From positions 124,001 through 188,000 of the forward strand of contig NZ_JANUCQ010000003.1 of NCBI RefSeq assembly GCF_024807035.1: DNA of 64,000 nucleotides, in the 5' to 3' direction. This DNA comes from Methanococcus voltae PS. Its GTDB lineage: Archaea; AGJL01; Methanococci; Methanococcales; Methanococcaceae. Numbering within the stretch: position 1 is the first letter of the stretch; each line of letters begins with the position of its first letter. Under the pieces are notes generated by a model, which saw only the letters and a program-made list of their open reading frames with translations, searched no databases and had not been told where the DNA came from. Of this stretch, positions 26,175 through 35,082 are shown one piece after another. The position numbers and the translations under genes were made by a program.

Positions 26175-27518
26175 CTATAAAGATTGAGGTTGTCGGAATT
26201 CTATCCTATCAGTATATGATTTATCCCAAGAAAACCACCCTTTAAATTTCATTTTCTTTTTAAAATCTTCATATTGAGTATATGTAGAAACTGGGTCTGG
26301 TGGTTCTACCGAATCCTCAAAATCATCAATCAATTTATTTAAAACTTTCCAGTCTGTATGTGATGCTAATCGTCCTATAATTCCAACGTGTGAAGCTCCC
26401 ATCAATAGTGATTGAGGCAAGCCATACATATATTGAGTTGCAGTAATTAAATTGATACCCATAGAACGCCCTTCTCTTAAAATTTTATCAACCGCCCATT
26501 GTCCATTTTTATCGGTTAACATATTCTGAACTTCGTCAACTACAAAATATATAGGTGTTCGTGTCTGTGATGCGTGATTAATAGCATACATTACTAAAAA
26601 CTTAAAAATAAGACACTCTTCTTCATGGGTTAAATCAGAATTACTTGAAAAATCAATAACGTTTATTGCATCGGTTGATAGGTTAGTAAATAAAGTATCT
26701 TTTTTAGAAAATAATTTATCATTTTTTATTTGATACATTGTTTCTGCAATTCTTAAATAAGTTGCTGAAGGATTAGACTTATTATTTTCATACTCCAATG
26801 CAATTCCTTTAACTATACTAGGGTCTTTTATTCCTTGAACTTCCCAAATATTTTTTAATCTTTGAGCATAAATTGCCTGGTCTCCCAAATTACTTAATGC
26901 AGATAATAATGAGAATGGAATTTTATCATAGGGTATTTTTCCATCAAAGACCTTACACATATGCCAACCATTATCCATTGAAATATATTCTTTCCTTCGT
27001 CTTGGTCTGAATACAAAACGTCTTGTTGGAAATACATAAGGTTGCAAGCCTTGACGTCCTAAAAATGTATTTTTATCATCATATTTATAGAATTTTCCAA
27101 TTATATTAGGTACACCAAAAGCAAAATCTCCCATCATCCCCAAATGTTCCTTATATTGATTTTGCATTTGAATATAATTTTCAATATAATTCCAAACCCA
27201 TTCCCCATATTTTTTATATATCTTATTGTCTGAAGATTTTTCAGTCTCCGTATTATATATTTCATGTATCTTTTCTGCTTTAGTATGGTCTGTTTTCTTT
27301 TCCAATACAATAATCATTGCAGGAATCTTTGCCATATTGTGAGCGATATTTATTTCTTCAACTAAGCCCCTCATTAGTGTAGTTTTCCCATATCCTGATT
27401 TTCCTAAGAATATCATATGGTTTGCTTCGCCTACACTCATCTTCACATGTCTTTTTGTCTTGTCTCTTTTCTTTGATGTGTCGGCTCTTCCTAATCCCAT
27501 AAACATGTTTATATCCAT
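26175..27518 (-). CDS. HerA/VirB4-like ATPase, putative DNA translocase
   Basis: 447 aa. Walker A GKSGYGKT at 39-46; Walker B IYFVVDEVQNML at about 321-332; then REGRSMGINLITATQ, the arginine-sensor region typical of HerA/FtsK/VirB4 ATPases. It is larger than the A32-type packaging ATPases (about 200-250 aa) of double-jelly-roll viruses. In a provirus it probably pumps DNA or powers particle assembly at the membrane. It has its own 180-bp upstream gap with a TATA-like box, so it may head a second transcript. Confidence 0.88.
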   Translation of the reverse strand: MDINMFMGLGRADTSKKRDKTKRHVKMSVGEANHMIFLGKSGYGKTTLMRGLVEEINIAHNMAKIPAMIIVLEKKTDHTKAEKIHEIYNTETEKSSDNKIYKKYGEWVWNYIENYIQMQNQYKEHLGMMGDFAFGVPNIIGKFYKYDDKNTFLGRQGLQPYVFPTRRFVFRPRRRKEYISMDNGWHMCKVFDGKIPYDKIPFSLLSALSNLGDQAIYAQRLKNIWEVQGIKDPSIVKGIALEYENNKSNPSATYLRIAETMYQIKNDKLFSKKDTLFTNLSTDAINVIDFSSNSDLTHEEECLIFKFLVMYAINHASQTRTPIYFVVDEVQNMLTDKNGQWAVDKILREGRSMGINLITATQYMYGLPQSLLMGASHVGIIGRLASHTDWKVLNKLIDDFEDSVEPPDPVSTYTQYEDFKKKMKFKGWFSWDKSYTDRIEFRQPQSL

Positions 27519-27698
27519 AATATCACTATATTCAAATTAATAATTATAAAGGGTAGATATTTTTAGCCATACCCTCAAATCACCGGGTTTGGGTAGTAGT
27601 AACATAATAAAAGAAGGGTATATAGGTCGTTAGTAGTGGTAGTAGTGGTAGTAGTTACAGTATAAAAAACTAAATTTTAGTTAGTACTTGTAAATTAA
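27519..27698 (-). promoter_or_regulatory. Gap with TATA-like box and GTA/GTG triplet repeats upstream of the ATPase gene
   Basis: This is the only sizeable gap in the - strand operon. On the - strand a CGACC-TATATA box (about 27626-27637) could drive the ATPase transcript. On the + strand there is a GGTAGTAGT triplet repeat (about 27632-27654) and the inverted repeat GGGTA ... TACCC (27550-27573). Either a promoter, a partial terminator, or both. Confidence 0.45.
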
Positions 27699-28193
27699 TT
27701 ACAATGGAATTTCGTACTTCTTCTTTGCTCTCATCATCATTAAACCTATTACTAAACATACTATTACCCCAAAAATTCCAGCTATTTTAAAATTAAATAA
27801 ATCTTTCTTCATATCGTTGTATGAATTTACATAGTTATTAGCTGTTTCATTTGATTGTTTGTTAATTAAATCAGTTATTATATCTTTATAATCTTTATTT
27901 TTAGATTCAACGAATTCTTTTTCAGTCTTTATGTGTATTATTTTCTTATTTAATTCTGTTATATTTTTATTTAATTCAATATTTTTCTTTTTATAGGATA
28001 TATATTCAGCGAGTAATTTATCTTTTTTAGTTAATTCTTCTTCTAAACTTGTTATATTATCCTGCTGTTGCTCCACTAATGCACCGTATGCGTTTAAAGT
28101 CATAGTTTGATTAGTATTAGTTGTTTGTGCATTAATTGGAATTATTTGAATTAATATAATCGATATTAATAATATTATTATATTTTTATTCAT
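27699..28193 (-). CDS. Secreted/anchored coiled-coil protein
   Basis: 164 aa from ATG 28193 (an in-frame start at 28256 lacks support). Signal peptide or N-terminal anchor (about 2-20), a long coiled coil (about 40-130) and a C-terminal transmembrane helix at about 137-156, followed by RAKKKYEIPL. The topology fits an external rod anchored in a membrane, for example a virion surface fibre. No family recognised. Confidence 0.65.
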   Translation of the reverse strand: MNKNIIILLISIILIQIIPINAQTTNTNQTMTLNAYGALVEQQQDNITSLEEELTKKDKLLAEYISYKKKNIELNKNITELNKKIIHIKTEKEFVESKNKDYKDIITDLINKQSNETANNYVNSYNDMKKDLFNFKIAGIFGVIVCLVIGLMMMRAKKKYEIPL

Positions 28194-28209
28194 AAGCTCA
28201 CGCCCACCA

Positions 28210-28671
28210 TTAACCGAATAAGCCTTCCATTTTACAATGACCCGTTCTTCTATCAACCATTACATAACCCATAAAATCGCCCTCGGTTCCTACCTTTCCA
28301 AATCTCATTTTAAACATCCAATAATAATTATCATTCTCTCGATATTCTTCAATTGACTCGGGTTCTACATCAATCATATAGTTATGTTCTGCTAATTCTT
28401 GATTATATTCTGAATTTAAATAAGCCCGTGCTTTATTTAATGCTTGAACCCCACCGATTGAATACTTTTTAGGTGAGTTAGATAATATTACAAAAGAAGC
28501 GTCACTATAACGAACGGTTTTATTTGTAATAATGTACCCTGATGAAGGATAGCCATATTCTTCCATTCTTTCATTTATAATATCTTCTTCAGACTGCTGA
28601 ATGTTCAAAATAGTAAATGTACTAATAAAAATAATTAAAAAAATAAAAAAAAGAGTTTTTAATATTTTCAT
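28210..28671 (-). CDS. Small exported protein with N-terminal anchor
   Basis: 153 aa with one N-terminal hydrophobic helix (about 4-24), then a soluble extracellular domain (ALNKARAYLNSEYNQ, WMFKMRFGKVGTEGDFMGYVMVDRRTG). The VMVDRRTGHC end resembles PepSY-like beta strands, a weak similarity. It lies 1 bp after the 163-aa membrane protein. Confidence 0.6.
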   Translation of the reverse strand: MKILKTLFFIFLIIFISTFTILNIQQSEEDIINERMEEYGYPSSGYIITNKTVRYSDASFVILSNSPKKYSIGGVQALNKARAYLNSEYNQELAEHNYMIDVEPESIEEYRENDNYYWMFKMRFGKVGTEGDFMGYVMVDRRTGHCKMEGLFG

Positions 28672-28672
28672 A

Positions 28673-29164
28673 TTATCCCAACCCAGGGATTCCTGGAATT
28701 GGTGGCAATAAAGTTATATTGGCTCCAAACGTAGCCACTGTTGCACCAAGCCATAAATAAAGTAAAAGCTCATCATCACCTGTTTCAGGAGCAAGGATAT
28801 ACAATGAACATACTGCCGCTGAAATAACTGCAGGAACTGTTATAGAACCTGATGATAAAGTAATAGTCCCCATCGTCGCATAAAGCACTGCTATAAATGC
28901 TATTATTGCAGTAATTACTGTTTTTATAAGATAATTTGTAGTACCTGCAGGAATTATCTTAGAATACATTTTTGACACGTCTGCATATTTATCCAAGAGC
29001 TCTATGAAAACTATTACTGCAAATGGTAATGATGCAAATGCAGTTGTTACTTCATTTATATTTACAGATTGCGTATTTAACCAGTATAATAAAGCACCAA
29101 CACCTAAAGCAGCAGCTGCCGCCTTAGGTATCCACGTACTGGTGATATATTCCGTAGATGACAC
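28673..29164 (-). CDS. Polytopic membrane protein, paralogue A (virion candidate)
   Basis: 163 aa with about five transmembrane helices. GTG 29164 is chosen because GGGTGAT lies 4 nt upstream. It is clearly paralogous to the 30662-31162 product: both share the order TM, ASLPFAVIVFIELLDKY (AAVPLLFYILAEIID), TM, SLYILAPETGDDELLLYLWLGATVAT (ALYILAPSTGSETYMLYIYFGATIAT) and the ending IPGIPGLG (IPSIPGLS). Such small hydrophobic proteins are candidates for the main component of a lipid-containing virion. No database family recognised. Confidence 0.7.
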   Translation of the reverse strand: MSSTEYITSTWIPKAAAAALGVGALLYWLNTQSVNINEVTTAFASLPFAVIVFIELLDKYADVSKMYSKIIPAGTTNYLIKTVITAIIAFIAVLYATMGTITLSSGSITVPAVISAAVCSLYILAPETGDDELLLYLWLGATVATFGANITLLPPIPGIPGLG

Positions 29165-29174
29165 ATTTATCACC

Positions 29175-29690
29175 CTATACTAATTCGAGAACTTCAGTCC
29201 CGTTTGGAATTCTGTAAGTATTATTGTTGTATTCAACATTTATATAATAATATAAATTTGAATTATTTGCATTTACAGCCAATGTTACAACTTTTGGCAA
29301 TGATACATCTGAAGAACTGTAAGCTTCAATAAATGAATCATTTGTATAACTTGTAAATATTGTTAATTGTGATGCAATTATATTTTCAGAAGATGCTTCA
29401 ATTGATATTACTGAATTATTAGTTGAATTATCAAATACTGCAGATGTAATAAAATTGATTGTATTATTTGTAGTTTGATTAATTGTTGAATTAATTAAAG
29501 TATCATTTATTAATGTATTATTATTATTAGTGTCATTATTTGTTGAATTATTTGTTGTATTTTTATTTTTTAAAAAATCGAATAAAAATCCGCCACCATC
29601 GCCACCATTTCCATTTATGCAATATACTCCTACACAAGTTAGGACTAATGCAATAACTAATCCAATTGTAATATTTTTATCGAGCTTCAT
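29175..29690 (-). CDS. Asn/Thr-rich secreted or anchored protein
   Basis: 171 aa. An N-terminal anchor (about 7-25) is followed by a low-complexity Asn/Thr stalk (about 40-80) and a small beta-rich domain ending in IPNGTEVLEL. Many N-x-T/S sequons (NNST, NDT, NQTT) suggest heavy N-glycosylation, as in archaeal S-layer or virion surface proteins. Its start overlaps the upstream gene by 14 bp. Confidence 0.65.
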   Translation of the reverse strand: MKLDKNITIGLVIALVLTCVGVYCINGNGGDGGGFLFDFLKNKNTTNNSTNNDTNNNNTLINDTLINSTINQTTNNTINFITSAVFDNSTNNSVISIEASSENIIASQLTIFTSYTNDSFIEAYSSSDVSLPKVVTLAVNANNSNLYYYINVEYNNNTYRIPNGTEVLELV

Positions 29691-29907
29691 TTTCCACCTC
29701 TGAATAATTAATATTCAATTCTTCAGGGTCATCAGTAAGTTGTACACCTTCATAAACCCCTTCATGAATTGTAATATCTGTTTTACCGTTGTCCCAAGCT
29801 ATTGCATAACCTAAAACTTTAATATCACACTCTTCTATATCATTGATAGCTTTTTTTAATATAGAATAAACATTTTTACAGGTTTTTTCTTCAGCTTTTA
29901 AATCCAA
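29677..29907 (-). CDS. Small acidic hypothetical protein
   Basis: 76 aa, acidic, cytoplasmic, TTG start with GGTGAT upstream. Sequence KTCKNVYSILKKAINDIEECDIKVLGYAIAWDNGKTDI suggests a small alpha/beta fold. No family recognised. It is one of only two soluble proteins in the membrane-protein part of the operon. Confidence 0.55.
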   Translation of the reverse strand: MDLKAEEKTCKNVYSILKKAINDIEECDIKVLGYAIAWDNGKTDITIHEGVYEGVQLTDDPEELNINYSEVENEAR

Positions 29908-29915
29908 TATATCAC

Positions 29916-30038
29916 CTATTTCTTTTTACTCTTCTTTTTAGTCATTTCAGAACGTGACTTTTCAACTACGTTACCCTCTTTATCAACGTAATAGAACGCC
30001 CCTTTCTTTTTATTAATTTTACCTACGTTTCTTACCAT
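29916..30038 (-). CDS. Small basic protein
   Basis: 40 aa, Lys/Arg-rich: MVRNVGKINKKKGAFYYVDK then a tail of KKKSKKK. The pattern GxxxYVDKEGNVVEKSR looks like a short WW-like or nucleic-acid-binding beta hairpin. GGTGATAC precedes ATG 30038 with tight spacing to both neighbours (8 and 11 bp). A genome-condensing virion protein is possible (inference). Confidence 0.55.
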   Translation of the reverse strand: MVRNVGKINKKKGAFYYVDKEGNVVEKSRSEMTKKKSKKK

Positions 30039-30049
30039 TGTATCACCAA

Positions 30050-30325
30050 TTAACTAAAATTAATTATTGATTGATTTAATGTTTGATTTATCGAATTATT
30101 CAATAATGAATTATTTAAAAGATTTAATGGTATAGCCCCAGTACTTGGGAATATAGTATTTAATATATCGCTAAAAACTCCAAAATAACTCAATAAACCA
30201 ATTATTAAAATAGAAATTAGAATCAACTTCCAATTTTTTAAAACAAATATTAATGCTACAATTAGTATGATTTCTAAAATATGAGATTGAAAAAATACTA
30301 AAATTGTTGATGTATCTATCGCCAT
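30050..30325 (-). CDS. Small membrane protein with two transmembrane helices
   Basis: 91 aa with hydrophobic helices at about 8-25 and 28-46, then an Asn/Leu/Ser-rich amphipathic tail. Size and two-helix layout resemble the major coat proteins of spindle-shaped archaeal viruses (about 80-100 aa, two hydrophobic segments), but there is no motif that proves this. Its ATG overlaps the upstream stop by 1 nt. Confidence 0.6.
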   Translation of the reverse strand: MAIDTSTILVFFQSHILEIILIVALIFVLKNWKLILISILIIGLLSYFGVFSDILNTIFPSTGAIPLNLLNNSLLNNSINQTLNQSIINFS

Positions 30326-30648
30326 TACTTACCACCTTTTGCAAGATAACCAATAACGACACCAGTGCCAACGCCTAACATTAGTTTTGACACTTCTAAA
30401 AGTATACTATCGATATTTTGAGTGATGTACAACATTGAAAGAGTTGCTAAAACAATTAATGATATTGCATCACCAAGTCCCCAATCTGAGGAAGCTAATT
30501 TCCAAACACATAATAAAATCAACACTGTTGGGGTTGCCCAAGCCAATAATTCAGAAAATCCCAAAATATTGCCAATAGTAGAAATTGGTTCATTATATGC
30601 CAGAGTTACGAGTAATGCGAGTATTATTGCGATTATTTGCTGAATCAT
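30325..30648 (-). CDS. Small membrane protein with three to four transmembrane helices
   Basis: 107 aa, hydrophobic almost throughout: helices at about 2-20, 36-51, 58-76 and a Gly-rich LGVGTGVVIGYLAKGGK end. The charged end KGGK would face the cytosol or the DNA. GGTGG precedes the ATG. It is a candidate virion coat component together with its neighbours. Confidence 0.6.
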   Translation of the reverse strand: MIQQIIAIILALLVTLAYNEPISTIGNILGFSELLAWATPTVLILLCVWKLASSDWGLGDAISLIVLATLSMLYITQNIDSILLEVSKLMLGVGTGVVIGYLAKGGK

Positions 30649-30661
30649 TTAAACCACCGAA

Positions 30662-31162
30662 TTATGTACTTAATCCAGGGATTGAAGGAATTATATCAAT
30701 GTATTTAGCCATCGTTGCAATGGTAGCTCCAAAGTATATATAAAGCATATACGTTTCAGAACCCGTACTTGGTGCTAAAATATACAGGGCAAATATTGCT
30801 GCAACGATAATTGCGGGAGTTGAGGAACCTACCGCGAGAGTCATCGAACCAGTAAGTAAATAAGTTAACGAAAGGAAAATAACGCCCGCTATCAATACCG
30901 TTACTAAAACTCCTGAACTATTTCCTTTGAATGCTTTCCCATAAATAGTATTCATATCAATAAAATGGTCAATAATCTCTGCTAAAATATAGAATAACAG
31001 AGGAACTGCTGCAAATCCAGTGATGATTTCATTTCCCGAAACACTATTCTGCATAATATACCAGAACAGACCTGCAAAACCCAAAGAGCAAAATATAATC
31101 TTTAAAATCCTATTAAAAGAGTTACTCTTTGGGATATTGGTGGTAATATTCTTTACTGCCAT
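30662..31162 (-). CDS. Polytopic membrane protein, paralogue B (virion candidate)
   Basis: 166 aa, about five transmembrane helices; paralogue of the 28673-29164 product with the shared ILAPxTG, GATIAT and IPxIPGLx motifs. Lys/Arg are concentrated near the N-terminus (KNITTNIPKSNSFNRILK). GAGGGATATT precedes ATG. Two diverged copies in one operon suggest a hetero-oligomeric membrane shell or pore. Confidence 0.7.
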   Translation of the reverse strand: MAVKNITTNIPKSNSFNRILKIIFCSLGFAGLFWYIMQNSVSGNEIITGFAAVPLLFYILAEIIDHFIDMNTIYGKAFKGNSSGVLVTVLIAGVIFLSLTYLLTGSMTLAVGSSTPAIIVAAIFALYILAPSTGSETYMLYIYFGATIATMAKYIDIIPSIPGLST

Positions 31163-31177
31163 AATATCCCTCTTTTT

Positions 31178-33235
31178 TTATCTTTTAAGTACGTATATTG
31201 TACCAATTATCAAAATAATAGCTACAATTATAAATGTCTCATCGGGTACATGTGCAATACCAAGACCCGATTTTATTTCGTGGAATTTTTCAAGTAATGC
31301 CTGACCACCAGCGAATAATACCGATGGTTCATATTCTTTAGCTAATTCTTCCAACTTTTTAGCGTTATTAGCAAGTGCTTCAGCTTCTTCAGTATATCCT
31401 TGTTCATACTTTTCAGCAGCTTGAGACCAGTAATCACCAGCGGGTTCATAACAAGATGCCGACAAATAAGTATATCTTTTTACATCTTCAGGATTATCAG
31501 TCGTTTTTGACTTTTGCAAATATTCTAAAGCTTTAGAATAATCATTTATTGCGTTTTTAGATGCAACTTTTGCATTTTCATTTGTATAATATCCCGAATT
31601 GGATTTAGATTCTACAACGTCCCTTTTTTGCTTTGTAGACTTTTCAGCTAAATCAATGATTTCATTAATCCTTTTTCTATCGGATTCGGATATTGACCCA
31701 TCAGCTGTTAAATCTGCAATTTCTTTCCTATCTTCATCAGATATAGAATATTTTAAGTTATTAATTACAGATACCAACGGACGAGTGATATACCATATAG
31801 GAACTTTAGAATATCCATCGTCTACATCAGCGACGACTAAAAAATAGGTTTCATAGGTTTCAGTATTTTTATTATAAAGATAATTTAATGCAGTTTGTAC
31901 CTCGGAGTGTACGCCCATATCGTGGAAGTTTCCAGGTGTTTGACTTACTAAATTTGAAGAATTAGAATTTAATCTTAAAACTACTGCCCTATAATCATCA
32001 GTTATGGTAACTGGTACTGGTTCTAAGTTTTTAGGTTGCCCAATTGCTACAAATCTGTATTTTGAACTTGAATTATAGACGTGGGTACAACTTGCCCAGG
32101 TTCTTGAAATAATATTAGATGTTGCACCGTTAGAATAACCAGCATAAGCAATTAACTCCAAATTATTAATATAATCTACTGGAAGCGATGCAGATGCACC
32201 ATTAGTATAATATTTACCATTCTTTTCATTATTCCAAGCATCTAAAGATTTTAATTTAGTATTTATATTAATGGTTTTATCAAATTCTTCACTTTCACGA
32301 GTGTATGTATGTCCATCCTCTGAAGTATGGGATGTTCTTTCAATCTTGTACAATTGGGCATTACCGTGTACTTCAACAATTATTTCAAATTTTTTAACCT
32401 CTGCGTCCATTAATTCTTTTAATGTATCACGATTAGGTATATTTGATATCATAGAATTAGCCTTACCAATATATGGGTCAGGTGCTTTCATTGTAACGTT
32501 ATAAGATACTTTGTGAATATCTCCTTCATGTTCTTCACAATCTTTCCATAATGTAGGAATATCATTTATCCTTTTTTCATTCCATTTTCTACCTGATGAA
32601 TCCACCAAGTATATGGAAATATAATCAATATTAACGTATGATTTATTTTCTGAACCCGTTATAGCTTCAGTTAATTCAACAGAAATTGGGAAAGCTGAAA
32701 ATCCATAAATCCTTTCAGGACCTTCAAGATTAATAATAACATCTGATAAAGTGCCTTCAGTTTTATAATTATAATTACAGATTGAACTATCTAAAGTATT
32801 TCTTAATTCTAAAATATCTCTTGCAGCTGATTCTTCTGAATATTGTTTAAATCCTGCAATTTTTTGGTAAGCTTCAGTATTGTTAATATAATTAGTATTG
32901 CTTACGTTTTTCTCACCTGTTACAACTGCAGCATCAGTGTTATCTTTTCCTGACAAGTATCTCCAACCTGCGTCAGCAACTACTGCACCAACTGCCACAC
33001 ATCCAATTACGGCTACAGCAGGTAGCCAGACGGGTGCAGTACCCGCTGCAACCAGTCCTGCAGCTACAGGTAATACTACTGCAGTTCCAAACCAAAATCC
33101 TCCCGCACCCCCTACAACACCAGCAAGACCATCATCTACCCCTACATCATGACCGAAAATGTCAATAGCACATGCTGGTTGTATAAGTAAAAGAGATAGG
33201 AGAATACTAATCAATTTATAATGATGATTTATCAT
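31178..33235 (-). CDS. Large surface protein with signal peptide and C-terminal anchor
   Basis: 685 aa. Signal peptide (about 1-24, cut after QPACA), a Gly/Ala/Val-rich hydrophobic hairpin (about 38-92) that could insert in a membrane like a fusion segment, a long beta-rich ectodomain with many NxS/T sequons, a helical Lys/Glu-rich stem (about 500-650) and a C-terminal transmembrane helix (about 663-683, ending YVLKR). Virion spike or adhesin is likely. It overlaps the end of the 616-aa gene as ATGA and precedes the small membrane genes. Confidence 0.72.
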   Translation of the reverse strand: MINHHYKLISILLSLLLIQPACAIDIFGHDVGVDDGLAGVVGGAGGFWFGTAVVLPVAAGLVAAGTAPVWLPAVAVIGCVAVGAVVADAGWRYLSGKDNTDAAVVTGEKNVSNTNYINNTEAYQKIAGFKQYSEESAARDILELRNTLDSSICNYNYKTEGTLSDVIINLEGPERIYGFSAFPISVELTEAITGSENKSYVNIDYISIYLVDSSGRKWNEKRINDIPTLWKDCEEHEGDIHKVSYNVTMKAPDPYIGKANSMISNIPNRDTLKELMDAEVKKFEIIVEVHGNAQLYKIERTSHTSEDGHTYTRESEEFDKTININTKLKSLDAWNNEKNGKYYTNGASASLPVDYINNLELIAYAGYSNGATSNIISRTWASCTHVYNSSSKYRFVAIGQPKNLEPVPVTITDDYRAVVLRLNSNSSNLVSQTPGNFHDMGVHSEVQTALNYLYNKNTETYETYFLVVADVDDGYSKVPIWYITRPLVSVINNLKYSISDEDRKEIADLTADGSISESDRKRINEIIDLAEKSTKQKRDVVESKSNSGYYTNENAKVASKNAINDYSKALEYLQKSKTTDNPEDVKRYTYLSASCYEPAGDYWSQAAEKYEQGYTEEAEALANNAKKLEELAKEYEPSVLFAGGQALLEKFHEIKSGLGIAHVPDETFIIVAIILIIGTIYVLKR

Positions 33236-35082
33236 TTTTTACCCCACTTTAAATATATTGTAACTGCTGCAACAATTATAATTATTATTGCAATAATTAA
33301 CAAATAAGTATTATTGGAAGTCAAACCCCCAATTGGTAAAAATGAGTTTTTAATAGTTAATACAACGTTATCAGAGAATATAGCATTATTATTTTGGTCA
33401 TAAACAGTTAATAACATGTTGTAATTATCAATACCTTCAGTAGGTTCAGGAACTGTAAAAGGGACTGAAACAGCTTTATCTTTTGAAAATGGAGCTATTG
33501 AAAAAGTCTTATTAACCGTTCCATTTAGGATGTTAGATGATAAAATAGCCTTATAATTCTTTACAGTGTTTGAAGGATTTGAAATAGTAAATTGTACATT
33601 TGCAACTGTATTTTTAGCAGCAGTAATATTTTTAGTTTTTAATATTACCGGGTCAATTATTTCAATCGAATAATAAGATTTTACAGTTCCTGCTTTTGCA
33701 GTTAATTCAAGTACATAATTACCTGGTTCGGTTATTGGAACTTCAAAAGATTTTTCACAATATTCTTGTAATGCTTCAGACGAACTCCAAACCTCTGTAT
33801 TATTAGTATATAATGCTACAAGAATTGAATATGATTCCCCTTTTTGCTCCGTAACCGTTAAAGTATTAGTTCCAAGTTTCCAATCAGGTATTTCAAGTAA
33901 AAAAGGTAATTCTAAAACTTCATAATTAATAGTTTCTAAATTAGTATAAGGAGTACCTTCCAAATCCAGTGCTGTGATTTGAGCGGTAAAAGTTCTTTGA
34001 CCCCAAGATGATGGAGTTTTATATTCAATAGATAATGACTGTAAATCACTGATATCCCCTAAAATATAAGAACCATCTGTAGTTTTTGGCAATATTTGGT
34101 TTTTATAAGTAACTTTAGTTACTTCAGCCCCTGAAATTCTCAATCTTGTAGAATACGCCGAAAGAACTGGCTCCAAATTTAATTGAACTCTTGAAATAGA
34201 GTTAGGATATATATTTTCTTGGAATTGTTTTGAAACCTTAAAAATACCATTTTTAGCATTTAAATTTATATGAAATTCTTTTGACGTATTTGAAACAGTG
34301 ATTGTATCTTCATACGTCCAAAATCCTTCTTTTTCAAGTTTAATAGGTATTTCTCCTTCATGTGTATCGGTTGTTAAATAACCCGAGTTATCTACAAGTC
34401 CTTTATCAAAAGATTCTACCCAAACTCTTGCACCAGGTTCCGTATATATCTGAATCGTTTGAATTGGTGCAGGTTCACGAAGTTTATAATTTGCATCATG
34501 AATATACATATCTGATTTAGAAACTACAAAAACTGTAGATGATGGAGGGCATACAGCACTATAATCAGCAATTATAGCTACCATTCCCGCTAGGGGTACC
34601 ATACCAGTATAATATCCATATGCCGTACCCCCAGGTTCTTTATTTCTACCCCAACATTTTATTCCATTCAGATATACATTAGAACCCGAATAGAGATATT
34701 TACCGTACGAACTTCCAAAAAGATAAGTTGTAGATGGAGAACTGCAAGTAAAATTGTAATATTTAGTAGGTTGAGAATATAATTTATAAATAGAAGGATT
34801 AAATAAAACTCCTTCAGAATAGCAAGTTAGTTCCATAGCTAATGTATTACTAGAGTATGAAATGGGCAATATTGCACGTACTAAATCTTTTTCAGACTGA
34901 AAATATGCTTTATTACCATCTATACTTTCCACTTGTGGCGTGTATCCTTGCCATGTCGTATTAAAATATTGGGAAATTGTATAAGTAGTATAAGAATCTG
35001 GAAAAATAGCATAATAATCAGTTGTTGCACTAACTGATGCTACACTTAATAATATTAATAAAAATAAAAAAATTCTTTTCAT
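33232..35082 (-). CDS. Large surface protein with PEGA-like domain and C-terminal anchor
   Basis: 616 aa. Signal peptide (about 1-20, cut after SVSAT), a beta-rich ectodomain, a PEGA-like segment at about 205-270 (IQIYTEPGARVWVESFDKG ... IPIKLEKEGF), Ig/CARDB-like repeats (about 400-580) and a C-terminal transmembrane helix with KWGKK end. PEGA and CARDB domains are typical of S-layer-associated adhesins. As a virion protein it would contact the host surface. GGTGATATA precedes ATG. It overlaps its neighbour on each side by a few bases. Confidence 0.75.
   Translation of the reverse strand: MKRIFLFLLILLSVASVSATTDYYAIFPDSYTTYTISQYFNTTWQGYTPQVESIDGNKAYFQSEKDLVRAILPISYSSNTLAMELTCYSEGVLFNPSIYKLYSQPTKYYNFTCSSPSTTYLFGSSYGKYLYSGSNVYLNGIKCWGRNKEPGGTAYGYYTGMVPLAGMVAIIADYSAVCPPSSTVFVVSKSDMYIHDANYKLREPAPIQTIQIYTEPGARVWVESFDKGLVDNSGYLTTDTHEGEIPIKLEKEGFWTYEDTITVSNTSKEFHINLNAKNGIFKVSKQFQENIYPNSISRVQLNLEPVLSAYSTRLRISGAEVTKVTYKNQILPKTTDGSYILGDISDLQSLSIEYKTPSSWGQRTFTAQITALDLEGTPYTNLETINYEVLELPFLLEIPDWKLGTNTLTVTEQKGESYSILVALYTNNTEVWSSSEALQEYCEKSFEVPITEPGNYVLELTAKAGTVKSYYSIEIIDPVILKTKNITAAKNTVANVQFTISNPSNTVKNYKAILSSNILNGTVNKTFSIAPFSKDKAVSVPFTVPEPTEGIDNYNMLLTVYDQNNNAIFSDNVVLTIKNSFLPIGGLTSNNTYLLIIAIIIIIVAAVTIYLKWGKK

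Noticed and set aside
25359-27518. Double-jelly-roll capsid plus A32-type ATPase, as in MVV/TKV4-like proviruses
   Set aside because: The ATPase is 447 aa and HerA/VirB4-like, not the short A32 type. The neighbouring 268-aa protein shows no jelly-roll features.
32898-33152. + strand Pro/Ala/Thr-rich frame inside the large surface-protein gene
   Set aside because: It mirrors the Gly/Ala/Val-rich hairpin of the 685-aa protein on the - strand and lacks a ribosome site.
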